Source: Mycobacterium persicum (lineage in GTDB: Bacteria > Actinomycetota > Actinomycetes > Mycobacteriales > Mycobacteriaceae). From it: a stretch of 32,611 nucleotides of DNA. Of the stretch, positions 23,777 through 31,207 are shown in pieces (the stretch's first letter is position 1; each line of letters begins with the position of its first letter). The stretch lies in NCBI RefSeq assembly GCF_002086675.1, contig NZ_MVIF01000070.1:1-32611 (forward strand), written 5' to 3'. The notes below the pieces were generated by a model. It was not told the origin of the DNA and made no database searches. It worked only from the letters and a program-made list of their open reading frames with translations. The translations under genes and the position numbers were made by a program.

Positions 23777-24616
23777 ATGAGCTTTGCGGCACAGCAACAA
23801 AGCGTGCCCGGAGTGCAGGCCCGGATGAATCCTGTTCCTGATTGCGGCGAGAACAGCTATCGCGGTTCGGGAAAGCTCACCGGTAAGCGCGCGGTAATAA
23901 CCGGCGGGGACAGCGGCATCGGCCGTGCGGTGGCGATCGCGTATGCGCGAGAAGGCGCCGATGTCCTCATCTCCTACCTCGACGAACACGACGACGCGCG
24001 CGACGTCGCACGTTATGTCGAAGAGGCCGGCCGGCGCTGCGTCCTGGTTCCGGGGGATCTCGCCGATCCGGCGCACTGCCGCGCGGTGATCGACCGCGCC
24101 GTCCAGGAATTCGGCGGACTCGACATCCTGGTCAACAATGCCGCGTATCAGATGATGCACGACAGCCTCGACGAGATCAGCGACGAGGAGTGGGACTACA
24201 CCTTTCGGCTCAATATCGGCGCATACTTTCATCTCGCCAAGGCGGCGTTGCCGTACCTGGGCTCCGGGTCCTCGATCATCGGCAGTTCCTCGGTCAACTC
24301 CGATACGCCCAACCCCACGCTGGCGCCCTACGCCGCAACCAAGGCGGCGATCGCCAATTTCTCGGCAAGCCTGGCTCAACTGCTCGGCGACAAAGGGATT
24401 CGGGTCAACAGCGTGGCGCCCGGTCCGATATGGACACCGCTGATCCCGGCCACGATGCCCGCCGACAGCGTGGCGTCCTTCGGGGACAACGTGCCGCTGG
24501 GGCGCGCCGGCCAACCCGCCGAACTGGCGCCGATCTACGTCCTGCTGGCATCCGATGACGCCAGTTACATTTCCGGCGCCCGGGTAGCCGTCACCGGCGG
24601 CCGGCCGATTCTGTAA
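23777..24616 (+). CDS. Short-chain dehydrogenase, general-stress (YghA/YdaD-like) type
   Basis: A 279-aa NAD(P)-dependent oxidoreductase. It has the long N-terminal arm typical of the YghA/YhdF subgroup (PVPDCGENSYRGSGKLTGKR), the Rossmann glycine motif TGGDSGIG (42-49), the structural NNAA (120-123), and the catalytic Tyr185 and Lys189 in PYAATKAA with Ser near 171. The tail VAPGPIWTPLIPA is also typical. The substrate is unknown; relatives act on small aldehydes, ketones or sugars and are induced by stress. The ATG at 23777 follows GGAAAGG. A TTGACA sequence stands about 40 bases upstream, but no well-spaced -10 box was found. Confidence 0.93.
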   Translation: MSFAAQQQSVPGVQARMNPVPDCGENSYRGSGKLTGKRAVITGGDSGIGRAVAIAYAREGADVLISYLDEHDDARDVARYVEEAGRRCVLVPGDLADPAHCRAVIDRAVQEFGGLDILVNNAAYQMMHDSLDEISDEEWDYTFRLNIGAYFHLAKAALPYLGSGSSIIGSSSVNSDTPNPTLAPYAATKAAIANFSASLAQLLGDKGIRVNSVAPGPIWTPLIPATMPADSVASFGDNVPLGRAGQPAELAPIYVLLASDDASYISGARVAVTGGRPIL

Positions 24617-24720
24617 TGGCATTTACCGGGGCCGTCGATCGCTGCCCGAAGCGACACGTGTAGCCGGACGATTGCCGGGGTACTGCCCTTGGGGCGGTGG
24701 TGAAAGGACGGCGAGCGATC

Positions 24721-25785
24721 GTGGCCATCGGTACTTCTCACCAGCGGCGCTGGAGCTGGTCTGGCGTGGCTGGCGCAGTAGCCGCCGGACTGATGGCGGC
24801 GGCCGGGTGCTCCGCTCCAGGGGTCGCGCTAGAAAGCGCGCCGGCGGTGGAGCTGACCGCGATCGGCGCCCCGGTGCGTGATCCCGTCTGGTCGTATCGC
24901 GACCACTCGCTGCTGGGGCTCACCGACGATCACCGGCTCGCCAAGATCACGGTCACTGGTTCCCCGACAGCCGACACGCGCCTCTCGGAGCCGATGGACG
25001 TCGGGCGCAACCTGCAGATCAGCCAGAAGGACGATCGACACGTCTTCGTGCCGCAACCGCAGCGTGACCGGGTGACGGTCGTCGACATCGAGAGCCTGCA
25101 ACGCGTCGACGAATTCGACGCCGGGCCGGCTCCGGCCTACCTCACCGAAGATGCCGGAATGCGGGTGTTGCTGGCGCTGTCGGCGGACGGGTCTTCGGTG
25201 ACGCCGGTGGATCAGTACGGCTTTCGAAAACTGCCGACCGCCAACATCTCCGCAGAACCCGCAGACACCATCGACGGCGCCAATCGCGGACGCCAGATCG
25301 AGTATCACCTCTACGGCCCCTCCGGCATCCGCTACTACAAGGGGCCGTCGTCACCTCCGGAAGAACGCGGCTCGTTGCACATCGATGTCGCCGTGTCGGC
25401 AGGGGACGGCACCGCCGTGACGCGCAGCTACGTCGCCGGGCGCAACGACAGCGTGCTGTACGCGGTCGATTTGCGGCGCGGCGGGCACGGCATGGAAGTG
25501 CTTGGCTGCGCGCAACTCTCGGCACCGATTCGCTATCTGGGCACCGACGAAACCCGCATCTACGCCGTCACCGACCGCGACGTGGTGGTGCTGGAAACGG
25601 AGAGCTTCACCGGGTACTCGGACGGGATCATCCCGGTGCTCCGCACGATCGATTATCGGGCAGGTCTTCCGGGCGGTCCGCTCGCCACGGCGCCGCTATC
25701 CGGAATGGCGATCGGGCCGAAGCGGGTGTATCTCACCGTGCGCGGTCAGCCGTATCTGGTCAGCGTGGCCAAACCGCACCTCTAG
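24721..25785 (+). CDS. Predicted lipoprotein with beta-propeller-like repeats
   Basis: A 354-aa exported protein. The N-terminus has RRWSWSGVAGAVAAGLMAAA followed by Gly and the lipid-attachment Cys30; the twin Arg before the hydrophobic core could also direct Tat export. The mature protein has repeating strands such as WSYRDHSLLGLTDDHRLAKI, VTVVDIESLQRVDEFDAG, DSVLYAVDLRRGGHGM and IYAVTDRDVVVLETESF, which suggest a beta-propeller. No catalytic motif is evident. The start is uncertain: GTG at 24721 has AAAGGA 12 bases upstream, while GTG at 24697 would add eight residues. The next gene starts 7 bases after the stop, so the two are co-transcribed. Function unknown. Confidence 0.75.
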   Translation: MAIGTSHQRRWSWSGVAGAVAAGLMAAAGCSAPGVALESAPAVELTAIGAPVRDPVWSYRDHSLLGLTDDHRLAKITVTGSPTADTRLSEPMDVGRNLQISQKDDRHVFVPQPQRDRVTVVDIESLQRVDEFDAGPAPAYLTEDAGMRVLLALSADGSSVTPVDQYGFRKLPTANISAEPADTIDGANRGRQIEYHLYGPSGIRYYKGPSSPPEERGSLHIDVAVSAGDGTAVTRSYVAGRNDSVLYAVDLRRGGHGMEVLGCAQLSAPIRYLGTDETRIYAVTDRDVVVLETESFTGYSDGIIPVLRTIDYRAGLPGGPLATAPLSGMAIGPKRVYLTVRGQPYLVSVAKPHL

Positions 25786-25792
25786 GACAGCC

Positions 25793-26131
25793 ATGCCAAC
25801 GAGTACCGCAGCAGACACACCCCAACCGCTCGGTGTCGACGATGACCTCGAACTGCTCACCGAGCAGATCGAGGCGCTCAGAGAACTCGGCCGCCGCCAC
25901 GAGGTCGACGACGGCCAGGCCTACGACTTCAGCATCCGGTGGGGGGCGGCGCTGGCCGGACGACTGCGCCGGCTGGTGCATTACAGCTGCCTGGGGATAT
26001 TGAGCGAGGCTGACGAACGCCGCTTCCAATCGGTGTGTGACGACCTGCGCTCGGTGTCGGATCTGATCGAGAGGTTCGATCTGGCCCGGCCCCGGTTCAC
26101 CGACACCCCGAGCCACCCCAGGTGGCGCTAG
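25793..26131 (+). CDS. Small helical hypothetical protein
   Basis: A 112-aa soluble protein rich in Glu, Arg and Leu, probably alpha-helical: LELLTEQIEALRELGRRHEV, YDFSIRWGAALAGRLRRLVH and RRFQSVCDDLRSVSDLIERF. No signal peptide or known domain is seen. The ATG at 25793 lies 7 bases after the lipoprotein gene, and the two probably share a transcript. Its last 35 bases overlap the end of the convergent zinc-ribbon gene. I do not recognise the family. Confidence 0.7.
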   Translation: MPTSTAADTPQPLGVDDDLELLTEQIEALRELGRRHEVDDGQAYDFSIRWGAALAGRLRRLVHYSCLGILSEADERRFQSVCDDLRSVSDLIERFDLARPRFTDTPSHPRWR

Positions 26132-26450
26132 CCTGTGCCGCCCGGGCGTGGCCGGCGATGGCTCCGATGTCCGAAACGCCTTGGTAGTCGGTCAGGAACT
26201 CGTTGGCCGCCAATACAATTCCGGTCCGCGGCTTGGGGCAGTCAGGGTTGCGACACGTCAACGCCACCATGAAGGCGTCGTCGTCCTCGTTGAGGAATAG
26301 GAAACCCAGATAGAGCGCATGCCCGACCTCGAAATGCTTGCCGCCGCATGCCGCACAGTGCCCGCCCTTGACCGCCACCAGCTCTGCCACTTGTTGTCGC
26401 TCAGCGCTTTTCAGGCAGACCAGCTCCGGACGTACCGCCATGTCGGTCAT
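26097..26450 (-). CDS. Zinc-ribbon-like hypothetical protein
   Basis: A 117-aa protein with two Cys pairs in a zinc-ribbon arrangement: GGHCAACGGKHF (Cys32, Cys35) and LTCRNPDCPKP (Cys66, Cys71), with a further Cys12. Between the pairs lies VGHALYLGFLFLNEDDDAFM. The ATG at 26450 starts one base after the stop of the molybdopterin/cytochrome b gene, so the genes are translationally close; an in-frame ATG at 26465 would overlap it. Being third in a redox operon, it may help cofactor assembly or act as a small accessory subunit, but this is guesswork from position. Family not recognised. Confidence 0.72.
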   Translation of the reverse strand: MTDMAVRPELVCLKSAERQQVAELVAVKGGHCAACGGKHFEVGHALYLGFLFLNEDDDAFMVALTCRNPDCPKPRTGIVLAANEFLTDYQGVSDIGAIAGHARAAQASATWGGSGCR

Positions 26451-26451
26451 G

Positions 26452-27954
26452 TCAGATCTCCACATCCTTGTCGTAATGGACGTTGTCTTCGCGCCAACCG
26501 CCCAGGCCGTGGCCGATGCCGGAGTAGTCCTCGATGAACTCGATCTGGTTGATCCACTTCGCCATTTTGAAGCCCACCTGCGTCTCCACCCGCAGCCGCA
26601 ACGGCGCTCCGTGCTTGATGGGCAGCGGCTTTCCGTTCATCTCGTAGGCCAGCAGCGTCTGCGGCTTGTACGCCAGCTCGAGGTCCATCACCTCGTAGAA
26701 CTGCCCTACCCCCTCTGCACTGGGCTCGTCGCGGCCGTTGTCCTGCATGGTCAGAAAGCAGATGTATTTCGCTTGCGGCAGCGGCCGCACATGGTCGGCG
26801 AGCGAAGCCAGCGGCAGCCCGCTCCACTCGCCGATACTCGTCCAGCCCTGGACACAGTTGTGCATAACCCGCTGCGAATGCCGGTCGGCAAGCGCTCGCA
26901 ACCCGTCCAGATCCAGGGTGACGGGACGCTCCACCAGGCCGCCGACCCGCAATCGCCAGTCGACGAAGTTGTGCACCGCCATCACCTTGTATTCGGTGCT
27001 CGCCGGCGGTTTGCCGTTGACCCGGTGTTCCTTGGAGATCATTCGCTGCGGGTAGTTCTGCCGCGAATTCAACCGCCGCAGCAAGGTTTTGCGGGCTGCG
27101 GTGACGACGGCGCCAAGGACGCGACGGACCTGAACGGGCCGGCGCAGACTCCACGCAGTTGCCGCGACATGGACCGCGACAATGGCCGCGATGATCACCA
27201 GCGACCACGCGGTGGCCCAGTTGGTGTCACGAATGGAACCGAAGATCATCAGCGCGGTCAACTCGCCCCAGCCCCAGAAGAACACCATCGACAGGTGGAT
27301 GACGATGAAGACCAGGAACGCCACCAGCCCCAGGAAGTGCAGGCTGCGCGCCCATTGCCGGCCCCCCCACATCCGCACGTACCACGGAAATGCCGCCTCG
27401 ATGGCCGGTGACTGCGCGGCGCCGGTCAGGATCTGAAACGGCGCCAAAAAGAAGATGACCGCGGCATAGGTCAGCTTCTGGATGGCATCGTCGGGACCGC
27501 CGGGTAACAGCGGCGGCAGGTTGAAGCTCAGATAGGTGACGATGTCGTTGTATGCCTCACGGAAGATCGACCACGAATACGGCCAGTACCGGTGCCACTG
27601 GCCGGTGCTGAACAGCAGGATGTAGTACGACAGTCCGACGAGGATCCACCCGATGACCGAGAAGAAGTGCCAATGACGTCCCATGCCCAACTTTTTGTGG
27701 CCGGGCAACGCGAATAGTGAGCTGTAGTCCTCCTCTTCGTCGAGGGTGTCGTACAGCTTGTTGACCGGCATCTCCTTGGTGGTGAAGCGCGCCCACTCGG
27801 TGCCCGGCTTGCTGTCGTCGTGCCAGTACAACTTGGGGTGAGTGGACAGGATCTCGATGCCGCTGCGGATCACCAAGGTCAGGAACAGCACGTTGAGCCA
27901 ATGCTCGATGCGCAGCCACGCCGGGAAGTCGAGGACGGTCATAGTCTGCGTCAT
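26452..27954 (-). CDS. Cytochrome b561-like / sulfite oxidase-fold molybdopterin oxidoreductase fusion
   Basis: A 500-aa fusion. Residues about 10-270 form a membrane part with five predicted helices (near 19-36, 97-117, 161-180, 203-228, 246-268) and His residues suitable for b haems (His18, His94/96, His206, His220; RIEHWLNVLF, HLSMVFFWGW). Residues about 325-490 form an oxidoreductase molybdopterin-binding domain with the Mo-ligand Cys367 in NCVQGWTSIGEWSG and later AYEMNGKPLPIKHGAPLRLR. Together they resemble the YedY/MsrP molybdoenzyme and its haem b partner YedZ joined in one chain; Rv0218 has similar parts as I recall. The substrate is unknown. The start ATG is at 27954 with GGCAGGA upstream. 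It follows the small membrane protein by 11 bases. Confidence 0.9.
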   Translation of the reverse strand: MTQTMTVLDFPAWLRIEHWLNVLFLTLVIRSGIEILSTHPKLYWHDDSKPGTEWARFTTKEMPVNKLYDTLDEEEDYSSLFALPGHKKLGMGRHWHFFSVIGWILVGLSYYILLFSTGQWHRYWPYSWSIFREAYNDIVTYLSFNLPPLLPGGPDDAIQKLTYAAVIFFLAPFQILTGAAQSPAIEAAFPWYVRMWGGRQWARSLHFLGLVAFLVFIVIHLSMVFFWGWGELTALMIFGSIRDTNWATAWSLVIIAAIVAVHVAATAWSLRRPVQVRRVLGAVVTAARKTLLRRLNSRQNYPQRMISKEHRVNGKPPASTEYKVMAVHNFVDWRLRVGGLVERPVTLDLDGLRALADRHSQRVMHNCVQGWTSIGEWSGLPLASLADHVRPLPQAKYICFLTMQDNGRDEPSAEGVGQFYEVMDLELAYKPQTLLAYEMNGKPLPIKHGAPLRLRVETQVGFKMAKWINQIEFIEDYSGIGHGLGGWREDNVHYDKDVEI

Positions 27955-27965
27955 TCCTGCCCGAT

Positions 27966-28466
27966 TCAGTCGTGCCAGTTCTGCCGCTGCGGATAAGCCA
28001 CGTTGATGCCCGACAGCACCGTCGCATGGACAGCGACGAAGCCGGCGGCGAACGCCGCCGCGAGCGTCCCGGGTGCCAGGTCCCAGCGGCCGGTGAGCGC
28101 CACCAGCCCGGGCAGACTGGCGAACCGGCTACCCAGATAGATAAGTAGGAAGACCCCGCTGACGAAGCTGCCGAAATACCAACCAGCCTGCGGCACCTGC
28201 GGTTTGAGCGCCAACGCCATGGCAGCGGCCGCGATCAGGCAGCCGGCGATCAGCACCGCGGCGTAGATCATGAAGTACAGCGGCAAGCCCGGCTGGGTGG
28301 CCAACAGGTAGACGTGCACCCCAAGCAGGCCCATCAGCAGCGATCCGGCCAACCCGGTGACCGTCCGCGGGAGATCGAATGCGACGTAGCCGTTCAGCGT
28401 CAGTACCGGCGAAGACCATAGTCGCTGCCACGCCTTGAGCCACAGTCGCCCGAGCAGACCAGCCAC
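27966..28466 (-). CDS. Small polytopic membrane protein of the molybdopterin/cytochrome operon
   Basis: A 166-aa protein with about four membrane helices (GLAGSLLMGLLGVHVYLLAT, MIYAAVLIAGCLIAAAAMAL, FGSFVSGVFLLIYLGSRFAS, GTLAAAFAAGFVAVHATVLS) and a charged tail (YPQRQNWHD). It is first of a three-gene minus-strand operon with the cytochrome b/molybdopterin fusion and the zinc-ribbon gene, so it probably belongs to the same membrane redox complex. The start is uncertain: I chose GTG at 28466 (VAGLLGRLWLKAW), as the upstream in-frame sequence to 28658 is Arg/Ser/Pro-rich and unlike a protein N-terminus. No clear ribosome binding site. It may correspond to Rv0219 (recollection). Confidence 0.72.
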   Translation of the reverse strand: MAGLLGRLWLKAWQRLWSSPVLTLNGYVAFDLPRTVTGLAGSLLMGLLGVHVYLLATQPGLPLYFMIYAAVLIAGCLIAAAAMALALKPQVPQAGWYFGSFVSGVFLLIYLGSRFASLPGLVALTGRWDLAPGTLAAAFAAGFVAVHATVLSGINVAYPQRQNWHD

Positions 28467-28702
28467 CGCTGCTAAGTACCCCGCCGAATCGGGCCGCAAA
28501 CCGGTGGTTCTCCGGCATGGCAGCCGACCGACGGGAGCCCCAGCGGATCCACGCCGCTCGCTGTCTGAAGGCGAAGGCTGCGACAACCGTGCCGTCGTCC
28601 GGCCTATGCTCTGGGCGCAGACGGGGATCGAATCCCATTGGTGGGCAATTCGGTTCATTGACCTCGAGCCGCACCCGGCTGGCGTACGGCTGGCGCACGG
28701 AG

Positions 28703-30502
28703 TCAGGGGTTCAACGGCGGTCTGACGGGTACCAGTGTCGTCGTCCTCGGCGGTGGGGCCGGCGCCAGGCTCTTGCTCGCGGGTGGGTAAGGGGTCGTCG
28801 AATACGGGTTGGCCGGATTGGTGGTCGTCGGGTAGGCCGGGTTGGTGGGATATGTGGTCGCCGGGCGGGTCGTCGTCACCGGCGGCTGCGTCGTCGCCAC
28901 CGTGGTGGCCGGCGGCGTCGTCACCGGCTCGGTCGATTCGACAGTCGACGAAGCGACGGTGGGCGTGTTCGAGGCCGGTGGAGGTACCGGCACCAGCTGG
29001 GAGGACTCGACGGGCGGCGTGATGACCCTGGTGTTGTTGACGGGTTTACTCTCGGCGGCACCGAACTTCACGGCCAGGACAGCGGCTATCACCAGTGCAA
29101 CGGCCGCCGCGCCGGTCACGCTGATGAGCACCGACGATCGCCCGTACCAATGCGTGCGTTGGGACGCATCCTCGCAATGGGCGTCGGGCCGTTCGGTGTC
29201 GGCTGTCACGCCGGCACCCGCATCGCCATAGTCGACGCCGGGTATCGCGGGGTCGCCCGCAGCCGCTTCCTGCGACCAGGCCAGCGCGCGGTACGTCGCC
29301 GATTGGTCGCCGTCGACGGACGCTTGGCCGGCGGCGGCGCGGCTTGCCCCGACGGCCCACCCCGACGGAATCACCTCCGTAGGGGCGAGCGCCGCGGCTT
29401 CGCCTTCCGTTGCGGCGGCGGCCATCCCGGCCGCCGCGTTGCCGACCACGCCCTGAGGGGGTGCGCCAACGGCCGACGATCGCATCTGGGCCAAGACGGC
29501 GGCGCCGATGGCCGCGTTCAACCTTGGTTGCGCCGTGGTGACAATCGGCACCTGCAGCCGCTCCGAAAGCCGACTGGTGATCAACGGAATGCTCGCGCCC
29601 CCACCGACTGTCGCGATGGCGGCCAACCTGCCTTGTGGAATCTGGTTGCGTTGCAACACTTCCTCGACGCACGAGATGAATCGTTGCAGCGGGTCGGAGA
29701 TAAGGTCCTCGAACTCGGCGCGGGTCAGGCGGACGTCCTCGCCGATACCGGGAAGCTCAGCCGGGATGACCGCGACCGTCGCGGCCGACAGTTGCTCCTT
29801 GGCACTTCGGCATTGGGCCAGCCGTCGGCTCAGCGGCGCCAGCGGCGCGGTCCCGTCGGCGTCGGCGTCGGCGTCGCGAGCCTCCACTGCCAGATGCCGC
29901 AAGATCATTTGGTCAAGCTGGTTTCCCGAGAAGTCGGTGTACCGCTGGGTCGTGGCGATCTGGCGAAAGTTCGACGCCGCATCGGTCAAGGTGACGCTGC
30001 TGCCGCTGGCGCCGAAGTCGCACAGCACCACGATGCCGTCGGTGGGAAAACCCGGTTTGGCGTACAGCGCCGCCAGCGCGGCGGCGGCGTCGCCGAGGAA
30101 GGCCGGTTGCACCGCGCCCGGCGCCAAGTCAGGATGGCCCCGCAACGCCTCGCGCAGCGCGCCGACCTGACGCTCGCCCCAATGCGCGGGAACCGCGATG
30201 GCAACCGGCGCCCCGTAACCGACGGTGCCTGCCATCGCATCAAGCGCTCCGGCAGCTATAGCCGCGCCGGAGTGGGCCGATCCATCGGCCGCGATCAACG
30301 GCTCCGGGTCCCCGACCCGCTCGACGAATCCGCTCAGCGCAAGCCCGGGCCCGACCGCATTGGGGTTTTCCTCCGGCGTGCCCACCTCGGGTGCGCGCTG
30401 ATTGAACAGTGTCAGCACCGAGCTGCGGGTCACCGGCGCGCTGCCCGTTCGCGCGGCGACGAGGTTTGCCACCCCGACCGACAAGCCGAGTGGGTCGGTC
30501 AT
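28703..30502 (-). CDS. Hsp70/actin-fold ATPase-like protein with membrane anchor and Pro/Thr-rich tail
   Basis: A 599-aa protein. Residues 1-345 form an Hsp70-like nucleotide-binding domain: LGLSVGVANLVAA at the N-terminus in place of the usual GIDLGTTNS, CDFGASGSSVTL (161-172), and TVGGGASIPLITSRL (298-312), the adenosine motif. There is no DnaK substrate-binding domain. Residues 345-450 are an Ala-rich acidic linker; 456-481 is a single membrane helix (SVLISVTGAAAVALVIAAVL); and about 485-599 is a Pro/Thr-rich tail (TTPPATTVATTQPPVTTT) ending in PVRPPLNP, predicted outside. GGGGGAG precedes the ATG at 30502. Mycobacteria have several such Hsp70-type proteins of unknown role. It is monocistronic by spacing. 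Confidence 0.88.
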   Translation of the reverse strand: MTDPLGLSVGVANLVAARTGSAPVTRSSVLTLFNQRAPEVGTPEENPNAVGPGLALSGFVERVGDPEPLIAADGSAHSGAAIAAGALDAMAGTVGYGAPVAIAVPAHWGERQVGALREALRGHPDLAPGAVQPAFLGDAAAALAALYAKPGFPTDGIVVLCDFGASGSSVTLTDAASNFRQIATTQRYTDFSGNQLDQMILRHLAVEARDADADADGTAPLAPLSRRLAQCRSAKEQLSAATVAVIPAELPGIGEDVRLTRAEFEDLISDPLQRFISCVEEVLQRNQIPQGRLAAIATVGGGASIPLITSRLSERLQVPIVTTAQPRLNAAIGAAVLAQMRSSAVGAPPQGVVGNAAAGMAAAATEGEAAALAPTEVIPSGWAVGASRAAAGQASVDGDQSATYRALAWSQEAAAGDPAIPGVDYGDAGAGVTADTERPDAHCEDASQRTHWYGRSSVLISVTGAAAVALVIAAVLAVKFGAAESKPVNNTRVITPPVESSQLVPVPPPASNTPTVASSTVESTEPVTTPPATTVATTQPPVTTTRPATTYPTNPAYPTTTNPANPYSTTPYPPASKSLAPAPPPRTTTLVPVRPPLNP

Positions 30503-31207
30503 CTCCCCCTACATCCTTTCTGCTGGGACCTAACTGTTGGGACCACGGGCCGACCCCTCCCCACAGTTGCCACCTGCGGCGCGAGCCCCCGTCGCGGTAA
30601 TCGGCGTCATCGCGCCGTCGATGACACCAAGGCCGGGCAGCCGAATGGTTTCGCGAGCCAACGAAGGAAGGGACGCGCCAATCGCCAACCGGTGTTTGGT
30701 TCGCCGCGTAGGGGGTACCGCACCGACGACCGAATGAAACGGATTTTGGTCATTTGATTGGGGACTGCCGGCAGGAGTGCCAGTATCGCTGGGCGGGCTG
30801 GTGCTGTCAGGACGTGGGCGTTGCCTAACCCTGCCGGAACCGAATTCGGTGGATCTGCGGAAGCTGCCGATGCGGCACCATTTCACCTTCGGCGGCGATC
30901 TGTCGCTGCGATCCATGGCGCTTCAGTAGGCTCGCGTGCGCGGCGGATTCGAGCCGGTCCGGGCGCTGACCCTAACCGGCCGGCGGCTCATTTCGCCGAT
31001 GATGCGGCACCTCGTGAACGGCGCGGCGCGCCTGCCCTCGACGCGGTTCAGACTCCTGCCGGGGAGGATGTCGAGCTCCTCCCCGGTGGGCCCAAGCTTG
31101 TCCGGTTGGGGCCCGCGGGCCTAGGCGTTAGCCGCCATGCCGGCTACCTACGCGATCCGCGGGGCGGCAACAGTTTTCGGCATGACCGAGACGGTCTTTG
31201 GCCGTGG
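30503..31207. other. 705-base region with no convincing gene
   Basis: It lies between the start of the Hsp70-like gene and the stop of the decarboxylase gene, both on the minus strand. Open frames here (for example 30530-30916 minus and 30936-31124 plus) have random-looking Arg/Pro/Ser-rich products and no strong start signals. A perfect 10-base stem hairpin stands at 31059-31086, and the AT-richer stretch near 30735-30760 (ACGGATTTTGGTCATTTGATTGG) could hold the Hsp70-like promoter. It may contain decayed gene remnants. Confidence 0.5.
31059..31086. repeat. Perfect 10-base inverted repeat
   Basis: CCGGGGAGGA (31059-31068) and TCCTCCCCGG (31077-31086) with an 8-base loop. It is about 120 bases downstream of the decarboxylase stop on the minus strand. 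It might stop or protect that transcript; no U-tract follows. Confidence 0.6.

Noticed and set aside
28622..28640. GGGATCGAATCCC resembling a tRNA T-arm
   Set aside because: The stem is too short and off-register, and no D-arm or anticodon arm can be placed upstream.
28517..30757. A 746-codon open frame on the plus strand across the Hsp70-like gene
   Set aside because: It is antisense to a well-supported protein; the product is Arg/Gly-rich without domains. Long antisense frames are expected in high-GC DNA.
30940..30965. GGATTCGAGCC resembling a tRNA T-arm
   Set aside because: No matching acceptor stem or other arms are found within 80 bases on either side.
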